Positions 1 to 9,071 of a DNA stretch of 64,000 bases are shown piece after piece. Source of the DNA: GW2011-AR15 sp964512765 (GTDB lineage Archaea > Nanobdellota > Nanobdellia > Woesearchaeales > GW2011-AR15); assembly GCA_964512765.1 (NCBI GenBank), contig CAZEKF010000004.1, positions 27,513-91,512 on the forward strand, written 5' to 3'. Position 1 is the first letter of the stretch; each line of letters begins with the position of its first letter. The position numbers and the translations under genes were made by a program. The notes beneath the pieces are model-generated. The model did not search any database, was not told where the DNA came from, and was given only the letters and a program-made list of their open reading frames with translations.

Positions 1-1
1 A

Positions 2-1606
2 TACTCGTGCCATTTTGATCCTTGTGAAGCTTCACTAACATATTTCGGATGTAACTGGGACGAAGCATCAGATACCTGTGAAGACGCGTTTAGTCCATGT
101 ATGCCAGGAACTACATTATGCAAAGACGGAAGTTGCAGTCAGGACTGTGAAGATACAGACACTGCAAACGCAGGTTGTATAGGATATCCCGATAATGTTT
201 GCGAACTAGGCGAAGGATGTGCGTGCAGTGATTGTGACGACGACCAGGCAAGTTGTACAAACGGCGCTATTTGCGGTGATAATGAACGGTGCGGATGTCC
301 AGAAGATACAACCTTGTGTAATGATAAAACATGCGATGAAACTTGTGAAGATAATGGCGGTAAAACAGGATGTATTGGTAGTCCAAATAATAAATGCGAG
401 TTTGGCGAAGGTTGTGCGTGTGAAGATTGTTTACTTTTACAAGACAGTTGTGTTGAAGGCATAGTTTGTGAAATCGGAGAAGAAGTTTGTAGTAAATTTG
501 GCATTGAAGAAAAATGTCCAGCAGGAACAACATTGTGCAACGACGGTACCTGTGACAATGATTGTAATAATAATGGTGGTAAACGGGAATGTTACGGTGA
601 CCCGGACGACATTTGTCAGTACGGTGAAGGATGTGCATGTGAAGATTGTGATGAAAAACGCGATAATTGTGTAGATAGGGTATATTGTAATTATGATACT
701 AAACTGTGTGAAGGAGAAGATTACCCAGACGATGACGATGATGATGACGACGATGATGAAGAACAGTGTATAGATAAAGACAGTGATAATTATTATAAAA
801 TTGATAAAGATTGTATAGGTAGCAATGATTGTAATGATAGAGATAGGTCTGTGAACCCTCGTGCCAACGAAATCTGTAATAATAATAAAGATGATAACTG
901 TGATGGTTACATTGATGAAGATTGTGATTCGTCTCTTAAGGTTAAACTCGGGTCAATACCTGAAGTACGTGTTTTAGATAAATTTGAACTTGAAATTACT
1001 GTTAATAATAATTTAAACAAAGAAATTGAACAGGTTGAACTAAACGTGGACGTGCCAACAGGAATTAAACCAAATAAACAAACTCAAAAAATATATAGTA
1101 TAGATTCAAAAGATTTTGAAAAAGTTACATATGAACTGTTTGTAAAAGACTTCAAACAAGATAAGGCAGATATTACTTTAAACATTGAAATTCCTGAAGA
1201 AGTTGATATTTCAGAAGAGTTATCAGTGAACATTGACATTCCTAAATTCCTTGTAGCAGCTGACCCTGAAGATGTTGATGAAAAATGTGTTGATTTGTAC
1301 TACGTTATTAATGATAACTCATTACAAAATGAAGTTGATCTTGAACTTAATGTAATAGATCCTAACGCATTGCTCAGTAAAACAGTTGTTCTTGATTATC
1401 TAAGATCCATAAAAACTAAAGGAATAGTTATTGAAGAACTGATTTCAAACCCGTATTGTTTAGAACAAGGTAATGACTACGAAATATTTGGTTATCTTTA
1501 CCAGTCAACACCAGGGTTAATTGTTGACACTGTTGCTCAAAGCAAAGAATATTTAAAGACTTCGAACAATGTTATTAAAATAACAGTTGATATTAATGAT
1601 GTTTAA
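2..1606 (+). CDS. Cys-rich secreted or surface protein (5' end missing)
   Basis: The reading frame is open from the first bases of the window, so the true start lies upstream and the ATG at 101 is internal. Three repeats of about 60-70 residues share a framework of CP-GTTLC, a C-C pair, G-P then GEGCACxDC; each has about ten cysteines, which suggests disulfide-bonded extracellular modules. A run of ten aspartates follows, then a MopE-like calcium or metal-binding motif DNCDGYIDEDC near nt 897-929. The last 220 residues lack the Cys repeats and look like beta-sandwich modules of the CARDB/COG1361 kind. Cell-surface location is inferred from composition. It resembles the Cys-rich proteins at 20982 and 62448 in style but not in an alignable way. 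Confidence 0.75.
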   Translation, partial: YSCHFDPCEASLTYFGCNWDEASDTCEDAFSPCMPGTTLCKDGSCSQDCEDTDTANAGCIGYPDNVCELGEGCACSDCDDDQASCTNGAICGDNERCGCPEDTTLCNDKTCDETCEDNGGKTGCIGSPNNKCEFGEGCACEDCLLLQDSCVEGIVCEIGEEVCSKFGIEEKCPAGTTLCNDGTCDNDCNNNGGKRECYGDPDDICQYGEGCACEDCDEKRDNCVDRVYCNYDTKLCEGEDYPDDDDDDDDDDEEQCIDKDSDNYYKIDKDCIGSNDCNDRDRSVNPRANEICNNNKDDNCDGYIDEDCDSSLKVKLGSIPEVRVLDKFELEITVNNNLNKEIEQVELNVDVPTGIKPNKQTQKIYSIDSKDFEKVTYELFVKDFKQDKADITLNIEIPEEVDISEELSVNIDIPKFLVAADPEDVDEKCVDLYYVINDNSLQNEVDLELNVIDPNALLSKTVVLDYLRSIKTKGIVIEELISNPYCLEQGNDYEIFGYLYQSTPGLIVDTVAQSKEYLKTSNNVIKITVDINDV

Positions 1607-1633
1607 TGTTTATATAAATGAGGTGTGTGTAAA

Positions 1634-2587
1634 ATGATTATATTTGGTTTAAACTTACCCTTACCAGAATTGTTTCTATTGTTAATAATAGTCTTTTTTG
1701 TGTTTTTAGTAATGATTTTAGCCCAGTTGCAAAAATTGCAAAAAATGACAGCTGAAGAACGTAAAGAAATTGAAGAACTAGAAACACTTGTTCAGGAAGA
1801 GAAAAAAGATCTTGAGCAGCTCAAAGCATTTGAAAAAATGGAATCATACGATTTGGTTAAGTTTGAAAAAGAATTGTTTGAACTTGAAGAAGAAACAGAC
1901 ACAATTTATCTGAGAAAACTCGCACCTAATCTGTTCAAGCTACAAAATTACGTGCTATGGGCATTGAAAAAAGGTTTAAGTCCTAAACAAATCAAGGAAA
2001 ATTTGTTGTCAAAAGGTTGGAAAGATACTAAGTTTATAGAGATGGTTATTGATGATACATTGAAATATCAAGGATACTATAAAAATAGGAAAGGTAAAGT
2101 TGAATCTCCTTCAATTAAAATTGAAGAAACCACCAAGATTATACAACCTGTAAAAGTTGTGAAAGTTGAGAAACCTGAAGTTAAAAAAACAGTTGAAAGA
2201 GCGCCGCCACATCCTAAGGCAAGAAAAGTCATAACAGCAAAACCAAGACCAAGTGATGACTTGAGTAAAATAGAGAGTGAACTAACTGCTTTGCAAAAAG
2301 ATCTTACTAAAGAAAAGAAAGTAACAACTAGAAAAACAAAGTCAAAGAAAAAAGCAACAACAAAGAAAAAAACAGGAGTCAAAGCTAAAAAAACTGTTGT
2401 AAGAAGTAGTGTAAAGAAAAGAATGGTTTTAGGTACAAAAGGCGGTAATAAATATCATAAACCAACCTGTATAGTGATGAAAAAAGTGCCAAAAGATAAA
2501 GTTGTTACATTCAAAAACAATGAAGAAGCACTTAAAAAAGGTTACAAGCCTTGTACTGTATGTGCAGTGGAATCAAGTCATAACTAA
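1634..2587 (+). CDS. Membrane-anchored coiled-coil protein with Cys/His C-terminal zinc-ribbon-like domain
   Basis: The ATG at 1634 is chosen because GAGGTG (1620-1625) lies 8 nt upstream; the GTG at 1625 would lie inside that ribosome binding site. Order of parts: one hydrophobic segment at about residues 10-30, a Glu/Lys-rich coiled coil to about 80, a compact helical region (about 95-145) that looks like a small fold with LSPKQIKENLLSKGW, a long Lys/Pro-rich linker, and a final 45 residues with KYHKPTC...GYKPCTVC. That last pattern resembles the Ada-type metal-binding fold found at the ends of some nucleases and lipoproteins. Function is unknown; a cytoplasmic linker and binding domain tethered to the membrane is an inference. 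Confidence 0.7.
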   Translation: MIIFGLNLPLPELFLLLIIVFFVFLVMILAQLQKLQKMTAEERKEIEELETLVQEEKKDLEQLKAFEKMESYDLVKFEKELFELEEETDTIYLRKLAPNLFKLQNYVLWALKKGLSPKQIKENLLSKGWKDTKFIEMVIDDTLKYQGYYKNRKGKVESPSIKIEETTKIIQPVKVVKVEKPEVKKTVERAPPHPKARKVITAKPRPSDDLSKIESELTALQKDLTKEKKVTTRKTKSKKKATTKKKTGVKAKKTVVRSSVKKRMVLGTKGGNKYHKPTCIVMKKVPKDKVVTFKNNEEALKKGYKPCTVCAVESSHN

Positions 2588-2595
2588 TTCTTTTT

Positions 2596-3156
2596 TTATA
2601 TTATTATTTTTGTTAACAAATTAGTAAAGCTAAATATTAATACTAGGTTAAACACTAAATGTGATGTGAAAAATAATATTATTTGAGGTAGTGAACTTCC
2701 CATTAAATAATAAAATACAACAGTAATAATTTCAAATATTAAAGTCAAGAGAATTAATGCAATAACTAAAGGAAAAGTTAAGAAAAACTTTGATAATATT
2801 ATTACTGAACAAAGTCCAATTAAAGTAACAAGCGTGTAATGGCTTAGTTTGTTTGCTAAATAATCTGCAATTAGGATGCTGGGTATTCCAACAACAAAAC
2901 CTAGTATAATGTTATTATATGTTAAAGAAACTATTAATGTAGGGAACAAAATAAAATCTAGTCCTAGTTTGCTCTTTAAGAATTTGTGATATATTTTAGA
3001 TAAGCTCCCAATTACTATGAGAACTAATATGAAAATTGTTGTTCTTACGTACTGGCTGTATGTCAGGAATAAAAACATTACAATCATAATTAAAAGAATA
3101 ATTCGTTTTTTGTTTTTCAACAAGTTATAAATTTTTTTAAGATAATTGTTTAGCAT
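2596..3156 (-). CDS. Multi-pass membrane protein, unknown
   Basis: A 186-residue protein with a basic N-terminus and about six hydrophobic segments. Its start overlaps the end of the upstream transporter gene by 20 bp, so the two are probably co-translated. It shares layout and local similarity with the 183-aa protein at 11985: a Lys-rich start, a QY motif after the first segment, a K-rich loop then a (L/I)DF motif and a GFV(V/I) segment. They are probably members of one lineage-specific family. No catalytic motif is visible and I do not assign a function. Confidence 0.6.
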   Translation of the reverse strand: MLNNYLKKIYNLLKNKKRIILLIMIVMFLFLTYSQYVRTTIFILVLIVIGSLSKIYHKFLKSKLGLDFILFPTLIVSLTYNNIILGFVVGIPSILIADYLANKLSHYTLVTLIGLCSVIILSKFFLTFPLVIALILLTLIFEIITVVFYYLMGSSLPQIILFFTSHLVFNLVLIFSFTNLLTKIII

Positions 3157-4030
3157 TTTTCATTAACTTTTCTAACGGTAGCTCAGAAAGTATCATTGCA
3201 ATTACAATAATTAACCCACCCATTGCTCTGTTCCTAATAAAAACTTCGTTGCCTAATGTCCAGGCAAACACAGCAGCAAACACAGGTTCCATTGAAAAGA
3301 TTAAAGCTACTTTGACAGGAGTTGTATACTTTTGTGCTATTAACTGAATAACAAAAGCAGACACAGTTGGAAATAAGGTTAAGAATAATACAACTCTTAA
3401 AGTATTAATTGTCCCAAAACTAGTTGGTAGTTGAAAAACAATTCCTGTAATAATGCTTAACACACCAATAAAAAAAAACTGTTGGAAGCTTAAGACATAT
3501 GGATCTGATTTCTTTTTAATATATTTATCAGCAAATAAAATGTGGAATGCATAAGTTACTGCTGCAATTAAAGTTAACATATCACCAATATTAATTTCTT
3601 TAAGACCACCTGTTAATAACCATAAACCTAATAATGCAAGAAAAACAGAAAACAGTTTTGCTATGGATAACTTTGTTCGAAAAAACATCATTGAGAAGAT
3701 AGGCACAAATAAGATAAACAATCCAGTTATAAATCCAGAATTTGAGGCTGTTGTATACTTCAATCCAATTGTTTGTGAAATATAAAGTAACCACAGTATA
3801 AACCCAAGAACAAAACCGTGTTTCCAATTATTGAATAACCTTTTTTTCTGAAAATAAACAATAAAACCAAGTATGATAGCAGCTAACAAAAATCTATATC
3901 CTACTAACATTACAGGATCAATGTGCTTTAAACTCTCCTTAACAATGAAGAACGTAGAACCCCAGATAGCTGCTGCGTATAACAAACCAAGATCAGCTAA
4001 CAATGTTTTTTTCTTTGTAACCAATTTCAT
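3137..4030 (-). CDS. EamA/DMT-superfamily transporter
   Basis: A 297-residue protein with ten predicted hydrophobic segments in two tandem five-helix EamA halves, the usual size and layout of the drug/metabolite transporter superfamily. The first half opens with AAAIWGSTFF, and the second half has the typical MEPVFAAVFAW segment near residues 247-257. Such proteins export or import small metabolites across the cytoplasmic membrane; the substrate cannot be read from sequence. The gene runs into the membrane protein at 2596 with a 20-bp overlap, suggesting one transcript. Confidence 0.85.
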   Translation of the reverse strand: MKLVTKKKTLLADLGLLYAAAIWGSTFFIVKESLKHIDPVMLVGYRFLLAAIILGFIVYFQKKRLFNNWKHGFVLGFILWLLYISQTIGLKYTTASNSGFITGLFILFVPIFSMMFFRTKLSIAKLFSVFLALLGLWLLTGGLKEINIGDMLTLIAAVTYAFHILFADKYIKKKSDPYVLSFQQFFFIGVLSIITGIVFQLPTSFGTINTLRVVLFLTLFPTVSAFVIQLIAQKYTTPVKVALIFSMEPVFAAVFAWTLGNEVFIRNRAMGGLIIVIAMILSELPLEKLMKNAKQLS

Positions 4031-4071
4031 TTAAGAAAAGAAGTAAGATGAAGTTTATATTTGCTTTTATT

Positions 4072-4401
4072 TCAAAGCATGTAATCCATTGCACGTGGAA
4101 GTCTAAGAAGTTCGGATATATTAGATACTGCTCTATCAGATTGTGAAAGAGGATCAGGAGTCTTATGCCCTATAGGAGATACTAAATCTTTAATACCTAT
4201 ATCTCTCTTTAGATTTAATGATTTTAACATTCTGGCATAAGGAGTATTATCAGCACCAAGTACTTCATGGAACAGAGAATATTCTCTAGCGGTGATTCTA
4301 GGATCCATTCCTGAATAAGGCCTCAAATTAAGTTCATTATTATGTGTATATAAAGCATTCTGTGCAGCTGCATCTTGTTCTCCAATTGTTGTATATCCCA
4401 T
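4072..4401 (-). CDS. Hypothetical protein, 109 aa
   Basis: A short soluble protein with no membrane segment and no motif I recognise. Composition is ordinary (mixed helix, many Asn, Leu and Arg). An AAGGA sequence precedes the ATG by a few bases on the minus strand, which supports the start. It stands alone between the DMT transporter and the valS promoter region, separated by about 40 bp from the former. No function is proposed. Confidence 0.5.
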   Translation of the reverse strand: MGYTTIGEQDAAAQNALYTHNNELNLRPYSGMDPRITAREYSLFHEVLGADNTPYARMLKSLNLKRDIGIKDLVSPIGHKTPDPLSQSDRAVSNISELLRLPRAMDYML

Positions 4402-4710
4402 TTTTTCCTTAATATTCTATTTTTCTACTATACTAATACAATTTCTTTTACAAATGTTTCGATTTTGTAATCACTGTCAAGTGATTATATCATCCAAGCA
4501 AAGTTTTAAATATAAAATTAATCTACTGTTTTGTTATGTATTCGTTATGGAAAACTTTAGCAGTAGTAGTGGTGCAATAGTTTCCATTGGCTTTTTTCTT
4601 CTAATATTTTATTAATTATTAGGAAAATTATATAGAAGAGAAAGCATTATAAATATGAAAACAAAGGTGCATGAATATGGAAAAAAAAATTAATAAATTT
4701 TTTAACCACC
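4402..4710. other. Intergenic region upstream of valS
   Basis: About 330 bp between divergent genes, extremely AT-rich. No open frame longer than about 15 codons is visible. It contains an AT-rich TATA-like stretch around 4646-4654 that could drive valS, and T-runs that could be shared start regions for the minus-strand gene. Nothing else is seen apart from the hairpin described separately at 4711-4731. Confidence 0.5.
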
Positions 4711-4731
4711 AAAAATCACAAGGTGATTTTT
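4711..4731 (+). promoter_or_regulatory. Hairpin covering the valS ribosome binding site
   Basis: AAAAATCAC (4711-4719), loop AAG, GTGATTTTT (4723-4731): a perfect 9-bp inverted repeat. The Shine-Dalgarno-like AGGTGA (4721-4726) sits in the loop and 3' arm, and the ATG at 4733 follows directly. If it folds in mRNA it would hide the ribosome binding site. A similar AAAAATCA/TGATTTTT hairpin lies just before rps13. Confidence 0.6.
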
Positions 4732-4732
4732 G

Positions 4733-7159
4733 ATGGAATTACCAAAGAAATATGATCCGAAGATATCTGAAAAAAAATGGCAAAAGTATTGGGAAGATAA
4801 AGAAATTTACAAGTTTGACCCAAAAGATACAGAACGTGAGTTATATGTAATAGACACTCCACCGCCTACTGTATCAGGTGCTATGCATATAGGTCACGCT
4901 TCAATGTATTCACAGATGGACATTATTGCACGTTATCAAAGATTAAAAGGTAAGAATTTGTTTTATCCGTTCGGCACAGATGATAACGGGTTAGCAACTG
5001 AAAGATTAATAGAGAGAACTAAAAAAGTAAGATCTGTTAACATGAAGAGATCTGAGTTTATTAAACTGTGCTTGAAAACATTGGAAGAAATCAGGCCAGG
5101 CTTTGTTCAGGACTGGAAAAATGTTGGTATTAGTTGCGATTTTACATTGTTTTATTCAACTATTAATGACCATTGTAGAAAAATATCACAGAAATCATTC
5201 CTTAAACTGTATAAAAAAGGCAGAGAATATAGAAAAGAGTCACCTTCTATATGGTGCCCTGAGTGCCAGACTGCAATTGCGCAAGTCGAGTTAGAAGATA
5301 AAGAACTAAAAAGTACATTTAATGATATCATCTTTAAAGTAGATGGTAATGATTTGGTAATTGCAACTACACGGCCAGAAATGTTAAGCAGTTGCGTAGC
5401 AGTTTTTGTACATCCAGATGATAAACGTTACAAAAAATACATTGGTAAGAAAGCTAAAGTTCCGTTGTTTAACTACGAAGTACCGATTCTAATTGATAAA
5501 CGAGCAGACCCTGAAAAAGGTACAGGAGTTGTAATGTGTTGTACGTTTGGTGACCAGACAGACATTGAATGGTATAAAGCGCATAATCTAGATCTAAGAA
5601 TATCAATTACCAAAGATGGTAAAATGACAAAATTAGCTGAAAAATACCATGGATTAAACATTGAAAATGCTCGAAAAGAAATTATTAATGATTTAAAGAA
5701 AAACAAATTATTGATTAAACAAGAGCCGATTAAACATACAGTTAATGTTCATGAACGATGTGGGACAGCTATTGAAATTCTTAACACAAAACAGTGGTTT
5801 ATTAAGTATCTTGATCTGAAAGATCAGTTTTTGCAGAACGGTGCAGCCATGAACTGGTATCCTAAACATATGAAGTCTAGATTAGATAACTGGATCAATG
5901 GTTTACAATGGGACTGGTGCATTTCAAGGCAAAGACATTTCGGTGTACCGTTTCCTGTATGGTACTGTAAAAAATGCGATACTGAAATTCTTGCAAATGA
6001 AAAAGATCTTCCAGTAGACCCGCTAGAAGATAAACCACCAGTTAAGAAATGTCCTAAATGTAGTTGTAAAGATTTTGTACCTGAGAAAGATGTTTTTGAC
6101 ACATGGGCAACAAGTTCATTAACACCTGAACTAGCAGGTGAACTAATCAAAGGTAGTCCTAATTATAAAAACATTTATCCGATGGATTTAAGACCGCAAG
6201 CGCATGACATTATAACGTTTTGGTTGTTTAACACAATGGTTAAATCACAGTTGCATCACAAAAGAAACCCGTGGAAAAACATAACCGTTTCTGGCTGGGC
6301 TTTGGATCCACACGGTAAAAAAATGTCAAAGTCAAAAGGTAATGTTATACATCCACAAGAAATGATTGAAAAGTACAGCGCTGATGCGTTAAGGTTCTGG
6401 GCAGCTGGAAGCAAACTTGGAGATGATCTGCCTTTCCAAGAAAAAGACCTTGTAACAGGTAAAAAAACCATTACAAAGTTATGGAACGCTAGCAAGTTTG
6501 TTTTAATGCATCTTGAAGATTATGAATATGAAAAACATGATCTTGAAAATATTGACAAATGGATCTTGTCAAAGTTACAGAACTTAGTTAAAACATGCAC
6601 AGAACATTTTGATAAATATGAATATTCAAAAGTTAAGTTGGATGTTGACACATTTTTTTGGCACGTGTTCTGTGACAACTATCTAGAACTAGTTAAAGAT
6701 AGATTGTACAATCCAGAGAAACATCACAAAGGTGCAAGAAATTCTGCACAGTTTACACTTTATGAAATATTGTTAACTATACTTAAGTTATTAGCACCGA
6801 TATTACCACATATAACTGAAGAAATCTACCAGTTGTACTTTGCAAAAAAAGAAAACAAGAAAAGTATCCATATTTCTTTGTGGCCAGAGTTTAATATAAC
6901 TTATGTTGATAAAGAAATTGAACAAACGGGAGATTATGTGGTTAGTATAGTATCTGCGGTTAGAAAAGCTAAATCCGAGAAAGCTCTTTCATTAAACACT
7001 GAACTAAAAACATTAGTGATTGAGTGTTCATCTTCAATAAGAAAAAATCTCGAGTTGGTGTTACCTGATATCAGTGCAGTTACAAAAGCTAACAATATAG
7101 AATTTGGTAAGGGTAATATTGAACTAAGTAAAGAAATAAAGATTAAAGTTATTTTTTAA
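4733..7159 (+). CDS. valS: Valyl-tRNA synthetase
   Basis: Class I synthetase that charges tRNA-Val. The HIGH signature appears as HIGHA near residue 50 after TPPPTVSGAM, and the KMSKS loop as KMSKSKGN near residue 530. The CP1 editing domain is present with ATTRPEML near residue 210, and the motif WCISRQRHFGVPFP and a zinc-type C-x2-C pair set follow it. The C-terminal half is the helical anticodon-binding domain; there is no bacterial C-terminal coiled coil, and about 808 residues is on the short side. The ATG at 4733 is preferred over the TTG at 4730 because of spacing from AGGTGA. Its stop overlaps the convergent membrane gene by 4 bp. Confidence 0.95.
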   Translation: MELPKKYDPKISEKKWQKYWEDKEIYKFDPKDTERELYVIDTPPPTVSGAMHIGHASMYSQMDIIARYQRLKGKNLFYPFGTDDNGLATERLIERTKKVRSVNMKRSEFIKLCLKTLEEIRPGFVQDWKNVGISCDFTLFYSTINDHCRKISQKSFLKLYKKGREYRKESPSIWCPECQTAIAQVELEDKELKSTFNDIIFKVDGNDLVIATTRPEMLSSCVAVFVHPDDKRYKKYIGKKAKVPLFNYEVPILIDKRADPEKGTGVVMCCTFGDQTDIEWYKAHNLDLRISITKDGKMTKLAEKYHGLNIENARKEIINDLKKNKLLIKQEPIKHTVNVHERCGTAIEILNTKQWFIKYLDLKDQFLQNGAAMNWYPKHMKSRLDNWINGLQWDWCISRQRHFGVPFPVWYCKKCDTEILANEKDLPVDPLEDKPPVKKCPKCSCKDFVPEKDVFDTWATSSLTPELAGELIKGSPNYKNIYPMDLRPQAHDIITFWLFNTMVKSQLHHKRNPWKNITVSGWALDPHGKKMSKSKGNVIHPQEMIEKYSADALRFWAAGSKLGDDLPFQEKDLVTGKKTITKLWNASKFVLMHLEDYEYEKHDLENIDKWILSKLQNLVKTCTEHFDKYEYSKVKLDVDTFFWHVFCDNYLELVKDRLYNPEKHHKGARNSAQFTLYEILLTILKLLAPILPHITEEIYQLYFAKKENKKSIHISLWPEFNITYVDKEIEQTGDYVVSIVSAVRKAKSEKALSLNTELKTLVIECSSSIRKNLELVLPDISAVTKANNIEFGKGNIELSKEIKIKVIF

Positions 7160-7713
7160 ATCCAGTATCCGATCAAAAGCACAGCAAACAAACATACAAT
7201 AAGTACAAGTAACATAGCTAACACTTTAGGATGGAACATAGTAGCACCAAAATTCTGCGCATAGCTGGTTGAACCAACATCACCACCTTCTCCAACTACA
7301 ACACTATCATAATCAATTGATTCATTGCTTAAGAACGGCCCAGCTCCTTGTCCAAGTCGCATTGCAATGTTAATAACAAGTATGATAAGACCAATAACTA
7401 AAACCCAAGTTCCCATAGTTTTCATTAATTCTGGAGTGAATTCTGCACCAATAGATATTGTAACAAAGTATGCCATTGTCAAGGCAACTAACATGATGAT
7501 ATACCAGGGTACAGTGTTTTTAATAATTTCAACAGCATCTTTAGAAAAAATGAACATCATGGAAATAGCGAAAGCAAGCATTGCGTTAAGACCTTTGTGG
7601 GATCCGAACGGTGCTTTTAAGGTTAAGATGGCATACACTGCTGTAAACACAAATAAAATTACAAAAATGTCTGAAAAATGTCCAAGCAGTGATATGTCAA
7701 GTAATGATGCCAT
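7156..7713 (-). CDS. Membrane protein, third member of a tandem paralogous trio
   Basis: A 185-residue protein with about four to five hydrophobic segments. Its first part, FSDIFVILFVFTAVYAIL followed by a K-(A)PFG turn, lines up with the first segment of the two genes immediately upstream (7725 and 8323), so the three are tandem paralogs on one strand with gaps of about 11 and 25 bp. The central part (FSKDAVEIIKNTVPW) has a predicted extracytoplasmic loop. It overlaps the end of valS by 4 bp. Function is unknown; proteins of this kind appear restricted to small-genome archaea as far as I can judge. Confidence 0.65.
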   Translation of the reverse strand: MASLLDISLLGHFSDIFVILFVFTAVYAILTLKAPFGSHKGLNAMLAFAISMMFIFSKDAVEIIKNTVPWYIIMLVALTMAYFVTISIGAEFTPELMKTMGTWVLVIGLIILVINIAMRLGQGAGPFLSNESIDYDSVVVGEGGDVGSTSYAQNFGATMFHPKVLAMLLVLIVCLFAVLLIGYWI

Positions 7714-7724
7714 TTTATGTTAGT

Positions 7725-8297
7725 TTAATGACTGTCTCCTTTTCCAAGCCATCCTCCAAAGGCTCTATCAAGTGCTTTGTGCGTTTTTTCTCGTTCAGGT
7801 TTATCCTCTTTAGTTATGAACCAAATCACTAGCCCGAATACTAAAATTGCAACAAGTAGAGATTTTGTTTCAGGGTCACTTAACCATGCGATTTCTTTTA
7901 CAAGTCCTGCTGATGCAAGAAATGTCCAACCAACAGCAATGACAGCAAATAATACTACAATTCCTTCAAGAGGTGATCCTAGTATGTTAACTTCTTCACC
8001 AAACACACCAATTAATAGTAAAGCCATCATTGAAGCGATCATAAGTAATGATACATTTGGAAGTGCAGCATTAATAATTACAACAACGTCGGGACCTCTT
8101 CCTATGACGTGAGGTATAATCGATGCGAGTGCTAACACAAAACTGATCACTGTGTTAAAATTTTTTGAATCTTTACCAAGTATTTTTGATTTTTGCAACA
8201 CTGCAAATGCAATTGTAAATATTAACATGAACGGTAGTAACACGTCCAAAAATCCGTAGCTTTCAAGAGTTGCAAGCCAATTTGCGAAATATGACAT
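7725..8297 (-). CDS. Membrane protein, second member of a tandem paralogous trio
   Basis: A 190-residue protein with four to five hydrophobic segments and a charged tail ending in KEDKPEREKTHK. The N-terminal GFLDVLLPFMLIFTIAFAVL plus K-LG turn is closely matched by GVYEVLLPFLLIFTLVFAIL in the next gene. A good ribosome binding site, AGGAGG, precedes the ATG on the minus strand. The gene lies between its two paralogs and is presumably co-transcribed with them. No known domain is recognised. Confidence 0.65.
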   Translation of the reverse strand: MSYFANWLATLESYGFLDVLLPFMLIFTIAFAVLQKSKILGKDSKNFNTVISFVLALASIIPHVIGRGPDVVVIINAALPNVSLLMIASMMALLLIGVFGEEVNILGSPLEGIVVLFAVIAVGWTFLASAGLVKEIAWLSDPETKSLLVAILVFGLVIWFITKEDKPEREKTHKALDRAFGGWLGKGDSH

Positions 8298-8322
8298 TTT
8301 TATTAAACCTCCTTTCTAGTAT

Positions 8323-8955
8323 TTAATGATCGTCTTTTTTTTCTTCATCTTTTGTTGATTTAGCAACACCAAACGCACCTTCAGTAGGTTTGGCAGTAAC
8401 AAAACCCATAATACCAACAATAATTAATGTTAAAATTAATGCGCCCATGGCACCTGTGTCAAAGTTTCTTACAACATAATTCCATGCATAGTATAACCAT
8501 GGTGTGCCATTTTTTGTTTTTATAGCGTGTAAAAATATTGCTAATATTCCAACCAGCATTAATATCATGAAAATGTTTTTATAACCTTTTTCCATTTCAA
8601 ACTCATCTTTACCAGTATGGAACACTCCTGCTAATAGTAAAAAGCAAAATCCTAGCAATAATAATATTGTCATGTTTGCGATTGCTTCATTAACAGCCGC
8701 AACCAATCTTGTACTGGCAACAACCAAAAATGCTGTAACAAAAGCAAACATACTGTTGAGGTTCTTTTTAGACATCTCAACTTCGCCACCTGCACCTGTT
8801 GCAGCCACAACGGTTTCTGTGCCGAAAAGCCTAGTTTTTTCAAGGATAGCAAATACTAAAGTAAATATTAATAAAAAAGGTAAAAGAACTTCATATACTC
8901 CAATTCTATCTAGAAACTGGATACCAGTAGCAAAAGGTGACGTATAATCTGCCAT
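8323..8955 (-). CDS. Membrane protein, first member of a tandem paralogous trio
   Basis: A 210-residue membrane protein, the first gene of the trio. After the shared first segment there is an inserted Gly/Ala-rich stretch (TETVVAATGAGG) before FAFVTAFLVVASTRLV, and the C-terminus is charged with a D/E/K tail. A TATA box (TTTATATAG on the minus strand, about 8975-8983) lies about 27 nt before the ATG, so translation is probably from a leaderless or near-leaderless mRNA. The three proteins may form a hetero-oligomeric membrane complex; that is inference from tandem order and similarity. Confidence 0.65.
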   Translation of the reverse strand: MADYTSPFATGIQFLDRIGVYEVLLPFLLIFTLVFAILEKTRLFGTETVVAATGAGGEVEMSKKNLNSMFAFVTAFLVVASTRLVAAVNEAIANMTILLLLGFCFLLLAGVFHTGKDEFEMEKGYKNIFMILMLVGILAIFLHAIKTKNGTPWLYYAWNYVVRNFDTGAMGALILTLIIVGIMGFVTAKPTEGAFGVAKSTKDEEKKDDH

Positions 8956-9071
8956 ATTAGTATAGAATTAGATGATTCTTCCTATATAAATGTTTTGTTT
9001 CCCCATATATAGGTTTTAGACGAAAAAAAGAGTAAATAATTTTATAAATAATATAGGTTTACCATGGTTTT

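Noticed and set aside
139..638. Long minus-strand open frames opposite the Cys-rich gene
   Set aside because: They are shadows of TGT-rich coding on the plus strand, rich in Ser/His/Leu, with no start signal.
4534..4578. Short frame in the valS upstream region
   Set aside because: Only 14 codons with no translation signal.
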